Shown here piece by piece: positions 7,240 through 17,300 of a DNA stretch of 35,840 nucleotides. The translations under genes were made by a program, and so were the position numbers. The stretch is from Vulcanococcus limneticus LL (GTDB lineage: Bacteria > Cyanobacteriota > Cyanobacteriia > PCC-6307 > Cyanobiaceae): contig NZ_NQLA01000031.1 in the NCBI RefSeq assembly GCF_002252705.1, positions 1-35,840 of the forward strand, in the 5' to 3' direction. The notes under the pieces are model-generated. The model was given only the letters and a program-made list of their open reading frames with translations, was not told where the DNA came from and made no database searches. Numbering within the stretch: position 1 is the stretch's first letter; each line of letters opens with the position of its first letter.

Positions 7240-8252
7240 GACGGGCGTCCCGCGGTGTTGGCCCCCGCCTCTGAGGAGCCTGCGGCCAGCGCACTGGCCC
7301 CAGCACCCTGGAGCACCGGCAGGCCCTCCTCCTTGAGGTCACGCTCCATCAGGCGGCGCACGGCCTGGCGCGGCTCGGCCGTGCCCTCGATCAGGCCCAG
7401 CACCTCGGCGCTGATCGGCAGATGCCAGCCCCGCTCGCGGGCCAGGGCCGTCACAGCTGCCGCCGTGTTGGCCCCCTCCACGGTGGCCCCGATCCGGGCG
7501 ATGGCCACCGCACTGGGCACACCCTCCGCCAGCAGCAGCCCGTAGCGGTAGTTGCGGCTCAGGGGGCTGTTGGCCGTCGCCAGCAGGTCGCCCAGGCCCG
7601 CCAGGCCGTAGAGGCTGCCGGGCTCACCGCCCAGCTCACCGATCACCAGCCCCATCTCCACCAGGGCGCGGCACAGCAGCGATGCCTTGGCGTTGGCCCC
7701 CAGCCCCAGGCCATCGCAGACCCCGGCCGCCACCGCCATCACGTTCTTGAGGGCCCCGGCCACCTCGGTGCCGGTGGGATCGCCGTTGGTGTAAAGCCGC
7801 AGCCGCTCCGAGCTGAGGGCATGCTGCAGCTGGCGCGCCAGGGGCCCGTGGTCGGAGGCGAGCACACTCGCGGCGGGCAACCCCTGGGCCAGTTCCGCAG
7901 CCAGGTTGGGACCGCTCAGCACCAGCCGTGGGATGGCGGAATTGCTGCGGGCCCAGAGCTGGGCAGGGGTGCAGCGCTGCTCCAGGTCGATGCCCTTGCT
8001 GCAGCTCACCAGCGGCAGGTCGGCGGGCCAGAGCGGTCCCAGCCGGACGGCCAGATCGCGCACCCCCGCCATGGCCACTGCCACCAGCACAAGGTCCTGG
8101 CCCTGGAGCACGGCGGCCGGATCGCCGCCCCGGCTGCGGGTCCAGCCCTGCACCGCATGGCCCTGGTCGCTGAACAGCCGGGCCAGGGTCCCGCCCCAGG
8201 CACCCAGTCCCAGCACGCCGATCTTCAGGCCCATCGCGCCATCATGCGCCAT
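7236..8252 (-). CDS. gpsA: Glycerol-3-phosphate dehydrogenase [NAD(P)+]
   Basis: GpsA reduces dihydroxyacetone phosphate to sn-glycerol-3-phosphate, the backbone of membrane glycerolipids, in the cytoplasm. The N-terminal Rossmann motif GVLGLGAWGGTLA is clear. The family sequence VLSGPNLAAELAQGLPAA and the catalytic Lys within AGALKNVMAVAAG, at about residue 166, are present. So is the C-terminal substrate region LGDLLATANSPLSRNYRYG. The length of 338 residues matches the family. The ATG at 8252 gives a six-residue leader. A second ATG at 8234 (MGLKIGVLGLG) is equally plausible, and neither has a strong Shine-Dalgarno. It lies downstream of DUF2237 and overlaps the PhzF-like gene by 4 bases. 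Confidence 0.95.
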   Translation of the reverse strand: MAHDGAMGLKIGVLGLGAWGGTLARLFSDQGHAVQGWTRSRGGDPAAVLQGQDLVLVAVAMAGVRDLAVRLGPLWPADLPLVSCSKGIDLEQRCTPAQLWARSNSAIPRLVLSGPNLAAELAQGLPAASVLASDHGPLARQLQHALSSERLRLYTNGDPTGTEVAGALKNVMAVAAGVCDGLGLGANAKASLLCRALVEMGLVIGELGGEPGSLYGLAGLGDLLATANSPLSRNYRYGLLLAEGVPSAVAIARIGATVEGANTAAAVTALARERGWHLPISAEVLGLIEGTAEPRQAVRRLMERDLKEEGLPVLQGAGASALAAGSSEAGANTAGRPS

Positions 8253-8291
8253 GGACGGCGCCGGCCAGAGGCCCCGGATCCGCGCTCCGGC

Positions 8292-8744
8292 TCAGCCCTC
8301 GGCGGCATGGGCCTGGAGCACCTCCAGGGGAATCACCTCCAGGGTGCTCTGCTCGCAGGCGTCGAGGCGCACGGCCGGGGGTACCCCGTCCTCGTAGGCC
8401 TCAAGCCAGCGCTGGGCGCACACGCACCAGTGGTCGCCGGGCCTGAGGCCCGGGAAGCCGTAGGCGGGGGCAGGGGTGCTGAGGTCGTTGCCCTGGGCGC
8501 GGGTGTAGCTGAGGAAGCGCTCATCCACCACGCAGCAGACCGTGTGGCGGCCCAGGTCAGCGCCGTTGGTGCGGCAGCTGCCATCCCGGAACCAGCCGGT
8601 CATGGGCTCACAGCTGCAAAGGTGCAGCGGAGCGCCGAGCACGTTGAGGGCCTGGTCAGCGGTCGGGGTTGGGGTCACGGCGATCCGGTGCAGGGGCGCG
8701 TTCAGGAGGGTCCCACGCAGCCGAGTCTGGCGAAGGAGTGGCAC
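8292..8744 (-). CDS. DUF2237 family protein
   Basis: This 150-residue protein matches the DUF2237 family well: NVLGAPLHLCSCEPMTGWFRDG, then CRTNGADLGRHTVCCVV, then RAQGNDLSTPAPAYGFPGL and GDHWCVCAQRW, ending with LEVIPLEVLQAHA. Several Cys and His residues recur in these conserved blocks, which suggests metal or redox chemistry, but no activity is established. The domain starts about 35 residues in, so a later start is possible. It is divergent from the small acidic gene at 8816 across 71 bases and precedes gpsA on the same strand. Confidence 0.85.
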   Translation of the reverse strand: MPLLRQTRLRGTLLNAPLHRIAVTPTPTADQALNVLGAPLHLCSCEPMTGWFRDGSCRTNGADLGRHTVCCVVDERFLSYTRAQGNDLSTPAPAYGFPGLRPGDHWCVCAQRWLEAYEDGVPPAVRLDACEQSTLEVIPLEVLQAHAAEG

Positions 8745-8761
8745 AAAATGCGGCCGGGGAG

Positions 8762-8790
8762 TTGACGGAATCGGGGGGGAGCGCGTTAAA
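8762..8790 (+). promoter_or_regulatory. Candidate sigma-70 promoter for the small acidic gene
   Basis: TTGACG at 8762-8767 and GTTAAA at 8785-8790 are separated by 17 bases, close to the -35/-10 consensus. The box lies in the divergent gap, with the expected transcription start about 20 bases before the ATG at 8816. This is judged by eye only. Confidence 0.4.
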
Positions 8791-8815
8791 GGTCATTCAC
8801 CGCCGACCCCCCTAC

Positions 8816-9043
8816 ATGAGCTGGGACTTCACCGAAGACGCCGCCTTCCTGGCGCTGTGCGACGCCTTCAAGGAGAGCGGTGAAACCTCGGCCATCGAAT
8901 TCCTGGCCAACGGCGAGGGCGCGTTCCACTTCCAGGAACTCACCCAGAACGCAGCCGGCGAGGGCCTCGATCTCAGCGACTCCGACGACCTCGAGGAGTT
9001 CCAGCAGGAGGTGCTGGAGACCCTGGAGGCCATCTGCAGCTGA
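8816..9043 (+). CDS. Small acidic conserved hypothetical protein
   Basis: The ATG at 8816 gives a 75-residue protein starting MSWDFTEDAAFLALCDAF and ending in a very acidic helix (DSDDLEEFQQEVLETLEAI). The frame is open further upstream to 8669, but that part overlaps the divergent DUF2237 gene and is unlike protein. A candidate promoter just upstream supports the shorter form. Charge and size suggest a soluble cytoplasmic protein. No domain or function is recognised. Confidence 0.75.
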   Translation: MSWDFTEDAAFLALCDAFKESGETSAIEFLANGEGAFHFQELTQNAAGEGLDLSDSDDLEEFQQEVLETLEAICS

Positions 9044-9113
9044 GCGGATGGGTGGCCGCGGTGCGGCCGTCGGCGATCGGGGCCACCTGCCGCCCCGGCC
9101 TTGAGGCGGGAGA

Positions 9114-9133
9114 GCCCTCAGCCACCTGAGGGC
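9114..9133. terminator. Bidirectional hairpin between convergent genes
   Basis: GCCCTCAG-CCAC-CTGAGGGC is a perfect 8-bp stem with a 4-base loop. It lies between the convergent stops at 9043 (+) and 9148 (-), where a shared terminator is expected. There is no strong T-run on either side. Confidence 0.55.
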
Positions 9134-9147
9134 CTCAGCCCTCGACG

Positions 9148-9420
9148 TCAGCCGTAGAAGAAAGCGATCTCCTTGTCCTTGAGCCCCTCCCAGCCAGCGG
9201 CCTTGAGGCGGGCATCGAGGCTGGCCTGGTCGAGGTGCTTGGAGCCGGTCTTGACGATGCGGTTGCGCATCGACTTCTTGACGCCGCTGCGGGCCCGCTG
9301 GCTCTCCAGCTCCATCACCTCGTTGTAGAGGGCAAGCATCTCGGGGGGAATCGGGGTGCCGTCGAGGTCGAGACCTGCGGCAATGGCGTCATCGACGCCG
9401 CCGGGACCGGCAATGGCCAT
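9148..9420 (-). CDS. Conserved cyanobacterial hypothetical protein
   Basis: This 90-residue protein begins MAIAGPGGVDDAIAAGLDLD. It carries the basic block SGVKKSMRNRIVKTGSKHLD and ends with LKDKEIAFFYG. The pattern is reminiscent of a small protein found widely in picocyanobacteria, but I know no function for it. The basic central block could contact nucleic acid or an acidic partner, which is inference. It lies 105 bases downstream of metH on the same strand and may be the last gene of the ilvE-metH unit. Confidence 0.78.
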   Translation of the reverse strand: MAIAGPGGVDDAIAAGLDLDGTPIPPEMLALYNEVMELESQRARSGVKKSMRNRIVKTGSKHLDQASLDARLKAAGWEGLKDKEIAFFYG

Positions 9421-9525
9421 GGGAGAAAATCTGGGCCGGCCCAGGCTGCCACGGACGCCACGGCCAAGGGCTGACAGGCGGCGATCGGATTGGCCTCAGG
9501 CGCTCAGTTCAGCGCAAGCTCCGCA

Positions 9526-12500
9526 TCAGGCCGAGAAGTAGCGGGCCTGGCTGTGCAGGGCCACCAGGGCTGTGGTGCTCTGCTCGGGCTCCAGCTGGTC
9601 GCTTTCATCCATCGTGAGGCCGATGCGCTCGGCGCCGAGCCAGGCAAGCTGCTGGCGCGAGTCGGCCACATTGGGGCAGGCGGGATAGCCGAAGGAGTAG
9701 CGGCTGCCGCGGTAGCGCTGGGCCAGCACGTCCCGCAGCGGCATGGCCGCCGGATCGGCAAAGCCCAGCTCGCGGCGGATGCGGGCGTGAATCCACTCCG
9801 CCAGAGCCTCGGCCATCTGCACCCCCAGGCCGTGGAAGTAGAGGTAGTCGCTGTACTGATCGGCCTGGAACAGCTCGCGGGCGAAGGCACTGGCCTTCTC
9901 GCCCATGGTGACCGCCTGCATCGGCAGCACGTCGGTGGGCTGGAGCCGTCCCTCGCCATCGAAACGGGCATCGCGGTAGAAGTCGGCGATGCAGTAGCGG
10001 TTACCGGAGCGCTGGCGCGGCAGGGCGAAGCGGCCCAGCTCGGCGGCGGAGCCGGAAGCCTGGGCCGCAGCGATGGGCTCACCAGGGGGGAAACCGGTGG
10101 GATCGAACACCACCAGGGCGTTGCCATCACGCCCGCTGGGGTAGTAGCCGTAGGCCAGCCGCGGGGTGAGCAGCTGCTCCGCCAGGCAGCGGTCCATCCA
10201 CTGCTGCAGCACCGGCTCGGCCTTCTCCGCCAGCATCGCCTCATAGTCGTCTCGCGACTGGCCCTGCGCCTTGCGCAGCTGCCACTGGCCGGCAAACAGG
10301 GCGTTGCGATCCAGGTAGGCGAACACCTCCGCCAGCGGGATCTGGGATTCATCCAGCACCTGGCTGCCCCAGAAGGGCGGCACCAAGGCCGGCTCCTCCG
10401 GCACGGCCTCGGAGCGGTGGTCGTTGGGCCCCGCGGCGACGGCTGGGGCATCGGCATCGGAACGGGAGCTGGCCCCGGGAGCCGTTCCGGCTGGATCCCC
10501 GACCTGCTCGCCGGCAGCTTCCTCCGCCGGTGCGACATCGAGCCCCAGGCCTTCGGGGGCTCCGGCGAGGAAGCCCGCCCCGTTGTCCCAGGTTCCCGCG
10601 TCCCGGGCCGCCACGTAGGCGTCCATGAAGCGCAGATCGGCGAAGGCATCACGGCCGTAGATCACCTGGCCGCGGTACACCGACCGGCAGTCCTTGTTGA
10701 CGAACCGCGGTGTGAGGGCGGCGCCGCCGAGGATCACCGGCACGCTGATGCCGGCTGCGTTGAAGGCCTCGAGGTTGTCCTTCATGAAGGCCGTGGATTT
10801 CACCAGCAGACCGCTCATGGCGATGCAGTCGGCGTTGTGCTGGCGCTGGGCCTCGATGATCGCCTCCACCGGCTGTTTGATGCCGAGGTTGATCACCTCG
10901 TAGCCGTTGTTGGTGAGGATGATGTCCACCAGGTTCTTACCGATGTCATGCACATCGCCCTTCACCGTGGCGATCAGGAATTTGGCCTTGGCACTGCGCT
11001 GGCCAGCTTCGGCGCCCTCCAGCTTGTCCATCAGTGGCTCCAGGAACGCCACCGCCGCCTTCATCGTTTCGGCACTCTGCAGCACAAAGGGCAGCTGCAT
11101 CTGACCGCTGCCAAACAGCTCCCCCACCACCTTCATGCCATCGAGCAGAAAGGTGTTGATGATCTGCAGAGGCTGGTAGGTCTCCAAGGCCAGCTTGAGT
11201 GCGTCTTCGAGGCCGATGCGCTCGCCGTCGATGATGTGCTGCTTGAGCCGATCCTCGATCGGCAGATCCGAGAGCTGGGGGCCTGAGGCGCGGGCCTCCT
11301 TGGCGCTCACCCCCTCGAACAGCTTGGTGAGTTCGGTGAGGGGGTCGTAGATGCAGACGCCGTTCTCAAACCGGCGGCGGTCGTCAATCAGATCGCGGCA
11401 CATCTGCTGGTGCTCCTCGCTGATCTTGGCCAGGGGCAGGATCTTGGCCGGGCTGACGATGGCCGCATCCATGCCGGCCGCGCAGCAGTCGTGCAGGAAC
11501 ACCGAATTGAGCACGATGCGGGCCGCCGGCGAGAGGCCGAAGCTCACGTTGCTCACGCCGAGCACCACGTGCACGCCCGGCAGATCAGCGCGAATCCGAC
11601 GGATCGCCTCCACAGTGGCCAGGCCGTTTTCGCGGTCTTCCTCGATGCCGGTGGAGATCGGCAGGGCCAGGGGGTCGTAGAAGATCTCGTGGGCCGGGAT
11701 GCCGAACTCCAGGGCATCGCGGTAGGCCCGCTGGGCGATGGCGAACTTGCGTTCCGCCGTGCGGGCCATGCCCTCCTCGTCGATGGTACCCACCACCACA
11801 CCGGCGCCATAGGCCTTGGCCAGCTCCAGCACCTTGAAGAAGCGCTCGTCGCCGTCTTCGTAGTTGGTGGAGTTGAGAATGCACTTACCGCCGGCCACTT
11901 TCAGGCCGGCCTCCATCTTCTGCCACTCGGTGGAGTCGAGCATCAGCGGCAGGTTCACATTCGTGACCAGCCGGCTCACCAACTCACGCATGTCGCGCTC
12001 GCCGTCGCGCCCCACATAATCGACGTTGACGTCGAGCACATGGGCGTTCTCCTTCACCTGGCCGCGGGCCACGGCCACCAGGCCGTCCCAGTCTTCTTCG
12101 GCGAGCAGCTCGCGCACCTTCTTGGAGCCGCTGGCGTTGAGGCGCTCGCCGATGATCAGGAAGGAGTTGTCCTGCAGATAGGGCGTGGTGCCGTAGATCG
12201 AGGCGGCGGCTGGCTCATAGGCCAGGGCCGGGCGTGGATCCTCAATGCTTGCCCGTAGCTCCGGTGTGCGCACGCGGCGCTCGGCAGGCTTCATCTCCGC
12301 CGCCAGCTCCGCGAGGGCGCCGATGTGGGCCGGCGTGGTGCCGCAGCAGCCGCCGATCACCTGCACCCCCAGGTCCTCCACGAAGTGCAGCAGCTGCATC
12401 TTCATCTCCAGCGGCGTGAGCCGGTAGTGGGCCACCCCGCCGATGTTCTCCGGCAGACCCGCATTGGGGATGCAGCTCACCACAAACGGGCTGTGCTCGC

Positions 12501-13335
12501 TCAGGTAGCGGACGTGCTCCTTCATCTGCTCTGGCCCGGTGGCGCAGTTGAGGCCGAGCACATCGATCGGGAACGGCTCGAGGATCGCCACCACCGCGGC
12601 GATGTCCGAGCCCACCAGCATCGTGCCGGTGGTCTCCATGGTCACGCTCACCATCAGCGGCCGGCGCTGGCCAGTCGTGGCGAAGGCCTGCTCGATGCCC
12701 TGCAGCGCCGCCTTGATCTGCAGCACGTCCTGGCAGGTTTCGACGATGAACAGGTCCACGTCGCCGGCGAGCAGGCCCTCGGCCTGCTCGGCGAAGGAGT
12801 CGCGCAGCTCATCGAAGCCCACGTGGCCCAGGGTGGGCAGCTTGGTGGTGGGGCCCATGGAGCCCGCCACGAAGCGGGGCTTCTCGGGGGTGCTGTAGGC
12901 ATCCGCCATCTCCCGCGCCAGCTCGGCGGCCCGCTGGTTGATGGCGAATGCCTGGTCCTGCAGGTCGTATTCCGCCAGCACGATCGAGGCCGCCCCGAAG
13001 GTGTCGGTCTCAATCACATCGGCACCCACCTCCAGGAACTGGCGGTGCACCGCCTGCACCGCATCGGGGCGGGTGAACACCAGGTTTTCGTTGCAGCCCT
13101 CCAGGGCCGGACCGCCGAAATCCTCGGCAGTCAGGTTCATCTGCTGGAGCGAGGTCCCCGTGGCACCGTCGAACACCAGCACCGGCCGCTCGGGGCTGTG
13201 CAGCCGCTCCAGGAAACCGACCCGCGTCGGCCGCTCCCGGGCCGCTGCCGCGGCGGCCGGTGCGCTGTTGGCCTGGTCACCAGGGGAGCTGCCACTGGTG
13301 AGCGGACCCCTTGGGGCGGCGGGGGTGCAGGTCAT
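9526..13335 (-). CDS. metH: Cobalamin-dependent methionine synthase
   Basis: MetH transfers a methyl group from 5-methyltetrahydrofolate through cobalamin to homocysteine. All four modules are visible in its 1269 residues. The homocysteine domain has zinc-site cysteines in GLNCATGP (about 262) and GGCCGTTP (about 328). The pterin-binding domain starts near 390 ([12 protein letters not shown]). The cobalamin domain has DVHDIGKN near 795, where His is the lower ligand. The activation domain has [12 protein letters not shown] near 1218. A Met-rich cap precedes the B12 domain. Two low-complexity pieces are unusual: about 40 Ala/Pro/Ser residues at the N-terminus, and an Ala/Glu/Asp-rich linker at about 918-985 between the cobalamin and activation domains. 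Its ATG overlaps the ilvE stop (TGATG). cobN, for cobalamin synthesis, lies nearby. Confidence 0.96.
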   Translation of the reverse strand: MTCTPAAPRGPLTSGSSPGDQANSAPAAAAAARERPTRVGFLERLHSPERPVLVFDGATGTSLQQMNLTAEDFGGPALEGCNENLVFTRPDAVQAVHRQFLEVGADVIETDTFGAASIVLAEYDLQDQAFAINQRAAELAREMADAYSTPEKPRFVAGSMGPTTKLPTLGHVGFDELRDSFAEQAEGLLAGDVDLFIVETCQDVLQIKAALQGIEQAFATTGQRRPLMVSVTMETTGTMLVGSDIAAVVAILEPFPIDVLGLNCATGPEQMKEHVRYLSEHSPFVVSCIPNAGLPENIGGVAHYRLTPLEMKMQLLHFVEDLGVQVIGGCCGTTPAHIGALAELAAEMKPAERRVRTPELRASIEDPRPALAYEPAAASIYGTTPYLQDNSFLIIGERLNASGSKKVRELLAEEDWDGLVAVARGQVKENAHVLDVNVDYVGRDGERDMRELVSRLVTNVNLPLMLDSTEWQKMEAGLKVAGGKCILNSTNYEDGDERFFKVLELAKAYGAGVVVGTIDEEGMARTAERKFAIAQRAYRDALEFGIPAHEIFYDPLALPISTGIEEDRENGLATVEAIRRIRADLPGVHVVLGVSNVSFGLSPAARIVLNSVFLHDCCAAGMDAAIVSPAKILPLAKISEEHQQMCRDLIDDRRRFENGVCIYDPLTELTKLFEGVSAKEARASGPQLSDLPIEDRLKQHIIDGERIGLEDALKLALETYQPLQIINTFLLDGMKVVGELFGSGQMQLPFVLQSAETMKAAVAFLEPLMDKLEGAEAGQRSAKAKFLIATVKGDVHDIGKNLVDIILTNNGYEVINLGIKQPVEAIIEAQRQHNADCIAMSGLLVKSTAFMKDNLEAFNAAGISVPVILGGAALTPRFVNKDCRSVYRGQVIYGRDAFADLRFMDAYVAARDAGTWDNGAGFLAGAPEGLGLDVAPAEEAAGEQVGDPAGTAPGASSRSDADAPAVAAGPNDHRSEAVPEEPALVPPFWGSQVLDESQIPLAEVFAYLDRNALFAGQWQLRKAQGQSRDDYEAMLAEKAEPVLQQWMDRCLAEQLLTPRLAYGYYPSGRDGNALVVFDPTGFPPGEPIAAAQASGSAAELGRFALPRQRSGNRYCIADFYRDARFDGEGRLQPTDVLPMQAVTMGEKASAFARELFQADQYSDYLYFHGLGVQMAEALAEWIHARIRRELGFADPAAMPLRDVLAQRYRGSRYSFGYPACPNVADSRQQLAWLGAERIGLTMDESDQLEPEQSTTALVALHSQARYFSA

Positions 13336-14252
13336 CAGCCGTCCAGACGCACGCGGGTGACCCAGTGGTCATAGGCGGGATCGCGGCCCTCCGTGATCGC
13401 GGTGAGGCGCTCACGCAGCCGTTCCATCAGCGGACGCTGGGCAGGCAGGTCCGTGCTCTCCACCCGGCGCACCGGCGTGACCTTGGCGGCTGTGCCGCTC
13501 AGGAACACCTCATCGGCCACGAACAGCTCGCTCTTGTCCACGGCTCGCTCGATCACCTCAACCCCCATGGCCTTGGCCAGCTCGATCACGCTGGCGCGGG
13601 TGATCCCCTCGAGGATGTCCTGGTCCACGCCGGGGGTGATCAGCACGCCGTCGCGCACGATGAACAGGTTCATGCCACTGGCCTCGCTCACCTTGCCGCG
13701 GCTGTTCATCAGAATGGCCTCGTCAAAGCCGCTCTTCACCGCTTCGGTCTTGGCCAGGGAGCTGGTGATGTAGGCGCCGCTGATCTTGCCTCGCAGCGGC
13801 AGGGAACGGTCCTCCTGGCGGGTCCAGGAGCTGATGCGGCAGCTCACGCCTTCGGGGGAGAGATAGTCGCCCAGCTCGAGGCCGTAGATCAGGAAGTCGG
13901 TCTCGATGTTGTGCAGCCGCGGCGCGATGCCCAGGTCACTGGTCCAGACGAACGGGCGCAGATACACTGGACAGGTGGGTTTGTTGGCCCGAAGGAATGC
14001 CTCGATGGCGCTGTGAATCGTGTCTTCGCTCAGCTCGGTGAGCAGTAGCCGTGCGCTCTGGCTCAGGCGGCGCGCGTGGCGATCAGCACGGAACAGCAGG
14101 ATCTCGTTGGGATCAGCCGGATTGGGCAGGGCCCGCATGCCCCCGAAGGCGCCGGTGCCGTAGTGCAGGGCGTGGGTCGCCACCGAGATGGTGGCGTCTT
14201 CAAACAGCACGCACTTGCCGTCGAACCAGGCATAGGGCAGGAACTGATGCAT
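13335..14252 (-). CDS. ilvE: Branched-chain amino acid aminotransferase
   Basis: This 305-residue PLP enzyme (fold type IV) performs the last step of Leu, Ile and Val synthesis, transferring an amino group from glutamate to the 2-keto acids. Visible family features are the start [31 protein letters not shown], given here only as the residues 8-38 block, the PLP-lysine region [14 protein letters not shown], and [19 protein letters not shown]. The phosphate-binding block [10 protein letters not shown] and the C-terminal [14 protein letters not shown] are also present. The ATG at 14252 matches the usual N-terminus. It is divergent from cobN across 109 bases and overlaps metH by one base, so the two are probably one transcript. 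Confidence 0.95.
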   Translation of the reverse strand: MHQFLPYAWFDGKCVLFEDATISVATHALHYGTGAFGGMRALPNPADPNEILLFRADRHARRLSQSARLLLTELSEDTIHSAIEAFLRANKPTCPVYLRPFVWTSDLGIAPRLHNIETDFLIYGLELGDYLSPEGVSCRISSWTRQEDRSLPLRGKISGAYITSSLAKTEAVKSGFDEAILMNSRGKVSEASGMNLFIVRDGVLITPGVDQDILEGITRASVIELAKAMGVEVIERAVDKSELFVADEVFLSGTAAKVTPVRRVESTDLPAQRPLMERLRERLTAITEGRDPAYDHWVTRVRLDG

Positions 14253-14361
14253 GGGGTAGGCGGGCGGAGTGCGGTGCGGGGGCGGAACGGGCGGCCGGAG
14301 CGGCCACGAATGGCACCGATCTTCTCACCGACGCCCCCACGCCGACCCCCAGGATGGGGCG

Positions 14362-17300
14362 ATGCATCGGCTCGCGGCGATTCCCGGCAGCACCAGCCCC
14401 CTGGAGGGGCCCAGCTTCGTGGAGCAGCCCAGCGCTCCCCTGGTGGTGCTCAGCAGCGCGGATACAGACCTCAGTGGCCTGGCGGCCCTGCTGGCGGCGC
14501 GGCCCGAGCTGCCGGAGCTGCGGGGTTTGAACCTGGCCGCCCTCGAGCACCCGGCCGTGCTCGACCACTACCTGCGCACCAGCCTGGGTCAGACCCGGGT
14601 CGTGCTGGTGCGTCTGCTCGGGGGCCGGGGCCACTGGAGCTACGGCCTGGAGCAGCTTCGCGCCTGGGCGGCAGCACCGGGGCGGGAGCTGGTGGTGACG
14701 GCCGGCACGGCCGAGGAGGAGCAGGCCCTGGCGGAGCTGGGGTCGGTGGAACCGGAGCTGGCGATCGCCCTGGGGCAGTGCCTGCGCGAGGGGGGCGAGG
14801 CCAACCTGCTGGCCGTGGTCACCGCCCTGGCGACCCTGGCGGGCGGTGGGCAGCCGGCAGCTCCGGCCGTGCAGCCCAGCCCCGATCCCTTGCCGTTCGA
14901 CTGGCGCGACGAGCCCGGAGATCGGGTGGGGGTGATCCTGTACCGGGCCCTGCGCCAGGCAGGCGACCTGGCCCTGGCCGAGGCGATCCTGGCGGCCCTG
15001 CGCCAGCGGGGTCTCTGCCCGCGGGCCCTGTGGGTGAGCGGCCTGCGCGAGGGGGGCGTGCAGCGCGGCGTGGCCGACCTGCTGGGCCGTGAGCGGGTGC
15101 AGGTGGTGCTCTGCACCACGTCGTTCGCCTCGGTGCAGTTCGAGGAGGCGGGGCTGGGGGCACCGCTGTGGGAGGCCCTGGATGTGCCGGTGCTGCAGGT
15201 GCTCTGCAGCACCCAGGGACGCGGGGCCTGGGCGCAGAGCTCCATCGGCCTGGCGCCCCTTGATCTCACCCTGCAGGTGGCCCTGCCCGAGCTGGATGGG
15301 CGCATCACCACCCGGGTGGGGGCCTTCAAGGAGCTGGCCGGCTCCGATGGCCGGCTGGCCACGGGCCTGCACCGCTACGAGCCCGACCGGGAGCGGCTGG
15401 AGTGGATCGCCAAGCTGGCCGAGGGCTGGGCGGACCTGCGACGCACCCCGGCGCCGCAGCGGCGCCTGGCCCTGGTGCTGGCCAACTACCCCACCCGCAA
15501 CGCCCGACTGGCCAACGGCGTGGGCCTCGATACCCCCGCCAGCGCTGCGGCAATGCTGGGCTGGCTGGCCGAAGCGGGCTACGACCTGGGCGAGGAGGGC
15601 CTACCGGCCACGGGCGATGCCCTGATCCAGCGCCTGCTGGCGGGCCGCACCAACGACCCGGAGAGCCACCATCGCCCGCCCCTGGCCCACCTGCCCCTGG
15701 CCGACTACGAGCGCTGGTATGGGGAACTGCCGGAGGCCGGCCGGGAGCGGCTGGAGGCCCGCTGGGGCCCACCCGCGGCGGATCCCAGCCTGGCCGCCGC
15801 GGGCTTCCCGATCCAGGGCCTGCGCTTCGGACGGGTGTGCCTGCTGATCCAGCCCGAGCGCGGCTACGACCGCGACCCGAGCCTCAGTTACCACTGTCCC
15901 GACCTGCCACCACCCCACGCCTATCTGGCCCAGTACCTGTGGCTGCGTGAGCAGGCGGGGGTGCAGCTGGTGTGCCATGTGGGCAAGCACGGCAACCTCG
16001 AATGGCTCCCGGGCAAGGGCCTGGGCCTCTCGGCCCAGTGCTACCCGGAGTGGGCCCTGGGCCCGATGCCCCACGTCTACCCCTTCATCGTCAACGACCC
16101 GGGCGAGGGTTCCCAGGCCAAGCGCCGCGCCCAGGCGGTGATCCTCGATCACCTCACCCCGCCCCTGGGCCGCGCCGGCCTGCACGGCGACCTGCGGGAG
16201 CTGGAGGCCCTGATCGACGAGTACTGGGAGGCCAGCCAGCTGGGCAGTGAGCGGGCCGAGATCCTGCGGCAGCAGGTGCTGACGCGTCTGGCGGAACTGG
16301 AGTTGCCGGTGGGGACCAGTCGCGGCGGGGCAGAGGCCGGCGATGGCGCCGGGGCCGCCGGGCCCAGGCCAACCCCCCAGCAGGACGGTGAGCTGCGGCT
16401 GGAGGCGGCCGACGGCTACCTGTGCGAGCTGAAGGAGGCCCAGATCCGCACCGGGCTGCACACCTTCGGCCACCTGCCCGGGCCCGGCGCCCTGGCGGAG
16501 CTGCTGCTCTGCCTGGCCCGCCCGCCCGTGGCGGCAGGGGCCGGCATCACCCAGGCCCTGGCGGCGGACCTGGGCCTGGACTTCGACCCGTGGGCCGAGG
16601 CCGAGGAGAGCCCCCTGGCCAGCGCCGACCGCCAGCGTCTGGCGAGCCTGGGCTGCGTGGCCGCTCGCCATGTGGGGGACGGCATCGCCTGGCTGGAGGA
16701 GCGGGCACTGGAGCTGATGGTGGAGCTGCTGGAGCCAGGCCAGACCCCCGGCCCTACGCCAGTGGTGCCGGAGGCTCAGGGCCTGGTTCAGGGGGCCCAG
16801 CGCCTCGGGTCAGGCAGCCACAGCCCCGGCCCGGCGACTGCGGCCGTTCTCGAGCGCCTGCGGGGACAGTTGGTGCCGGACCTGCTGCGCTGTGGCGAGG
16901 CCGAGCGCCAGGGCTTCCTCAAGGCGGTGGCCGGGGGCCGCATCGCCGCCGGCCCCTCCGGCGCCCCCACCCGCGGCCGCCCGGACCTGCTGCCAACGGG
17001 CCGCAACTTCTACAGCGTCGACCTGCGCGGCCTGCCCAGTGAAGCCGCCTGGGACCTGGGACGCCGCAGCGCCGAGCTGCTGCTGGAACTGCACCTGCAG
17101 GAGGAGGGCGAACCCCTGCTTCGCCTGGCCCTTTCGGTGTGGGGCACGGCCACCATGCGCAACGGCGGCGAGGACATCGCCCAGGCCCTGGCGCTGATGG
17201 GGGTAAGACCCGTCTGGGATGGGCCCACACGCCGCCTGGTGGACCTGGAGCTGATCCCGCTGTCGGAACTGGGCCGGCCCCGGGTGGATGTGACCCTGCG

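Noticed and set aside
14253-14361. Possible cobalamin riboswitch before cobN
   Set aside because: The gap is short and I see no clear B12 box or conserved core; it needs a covariance search.
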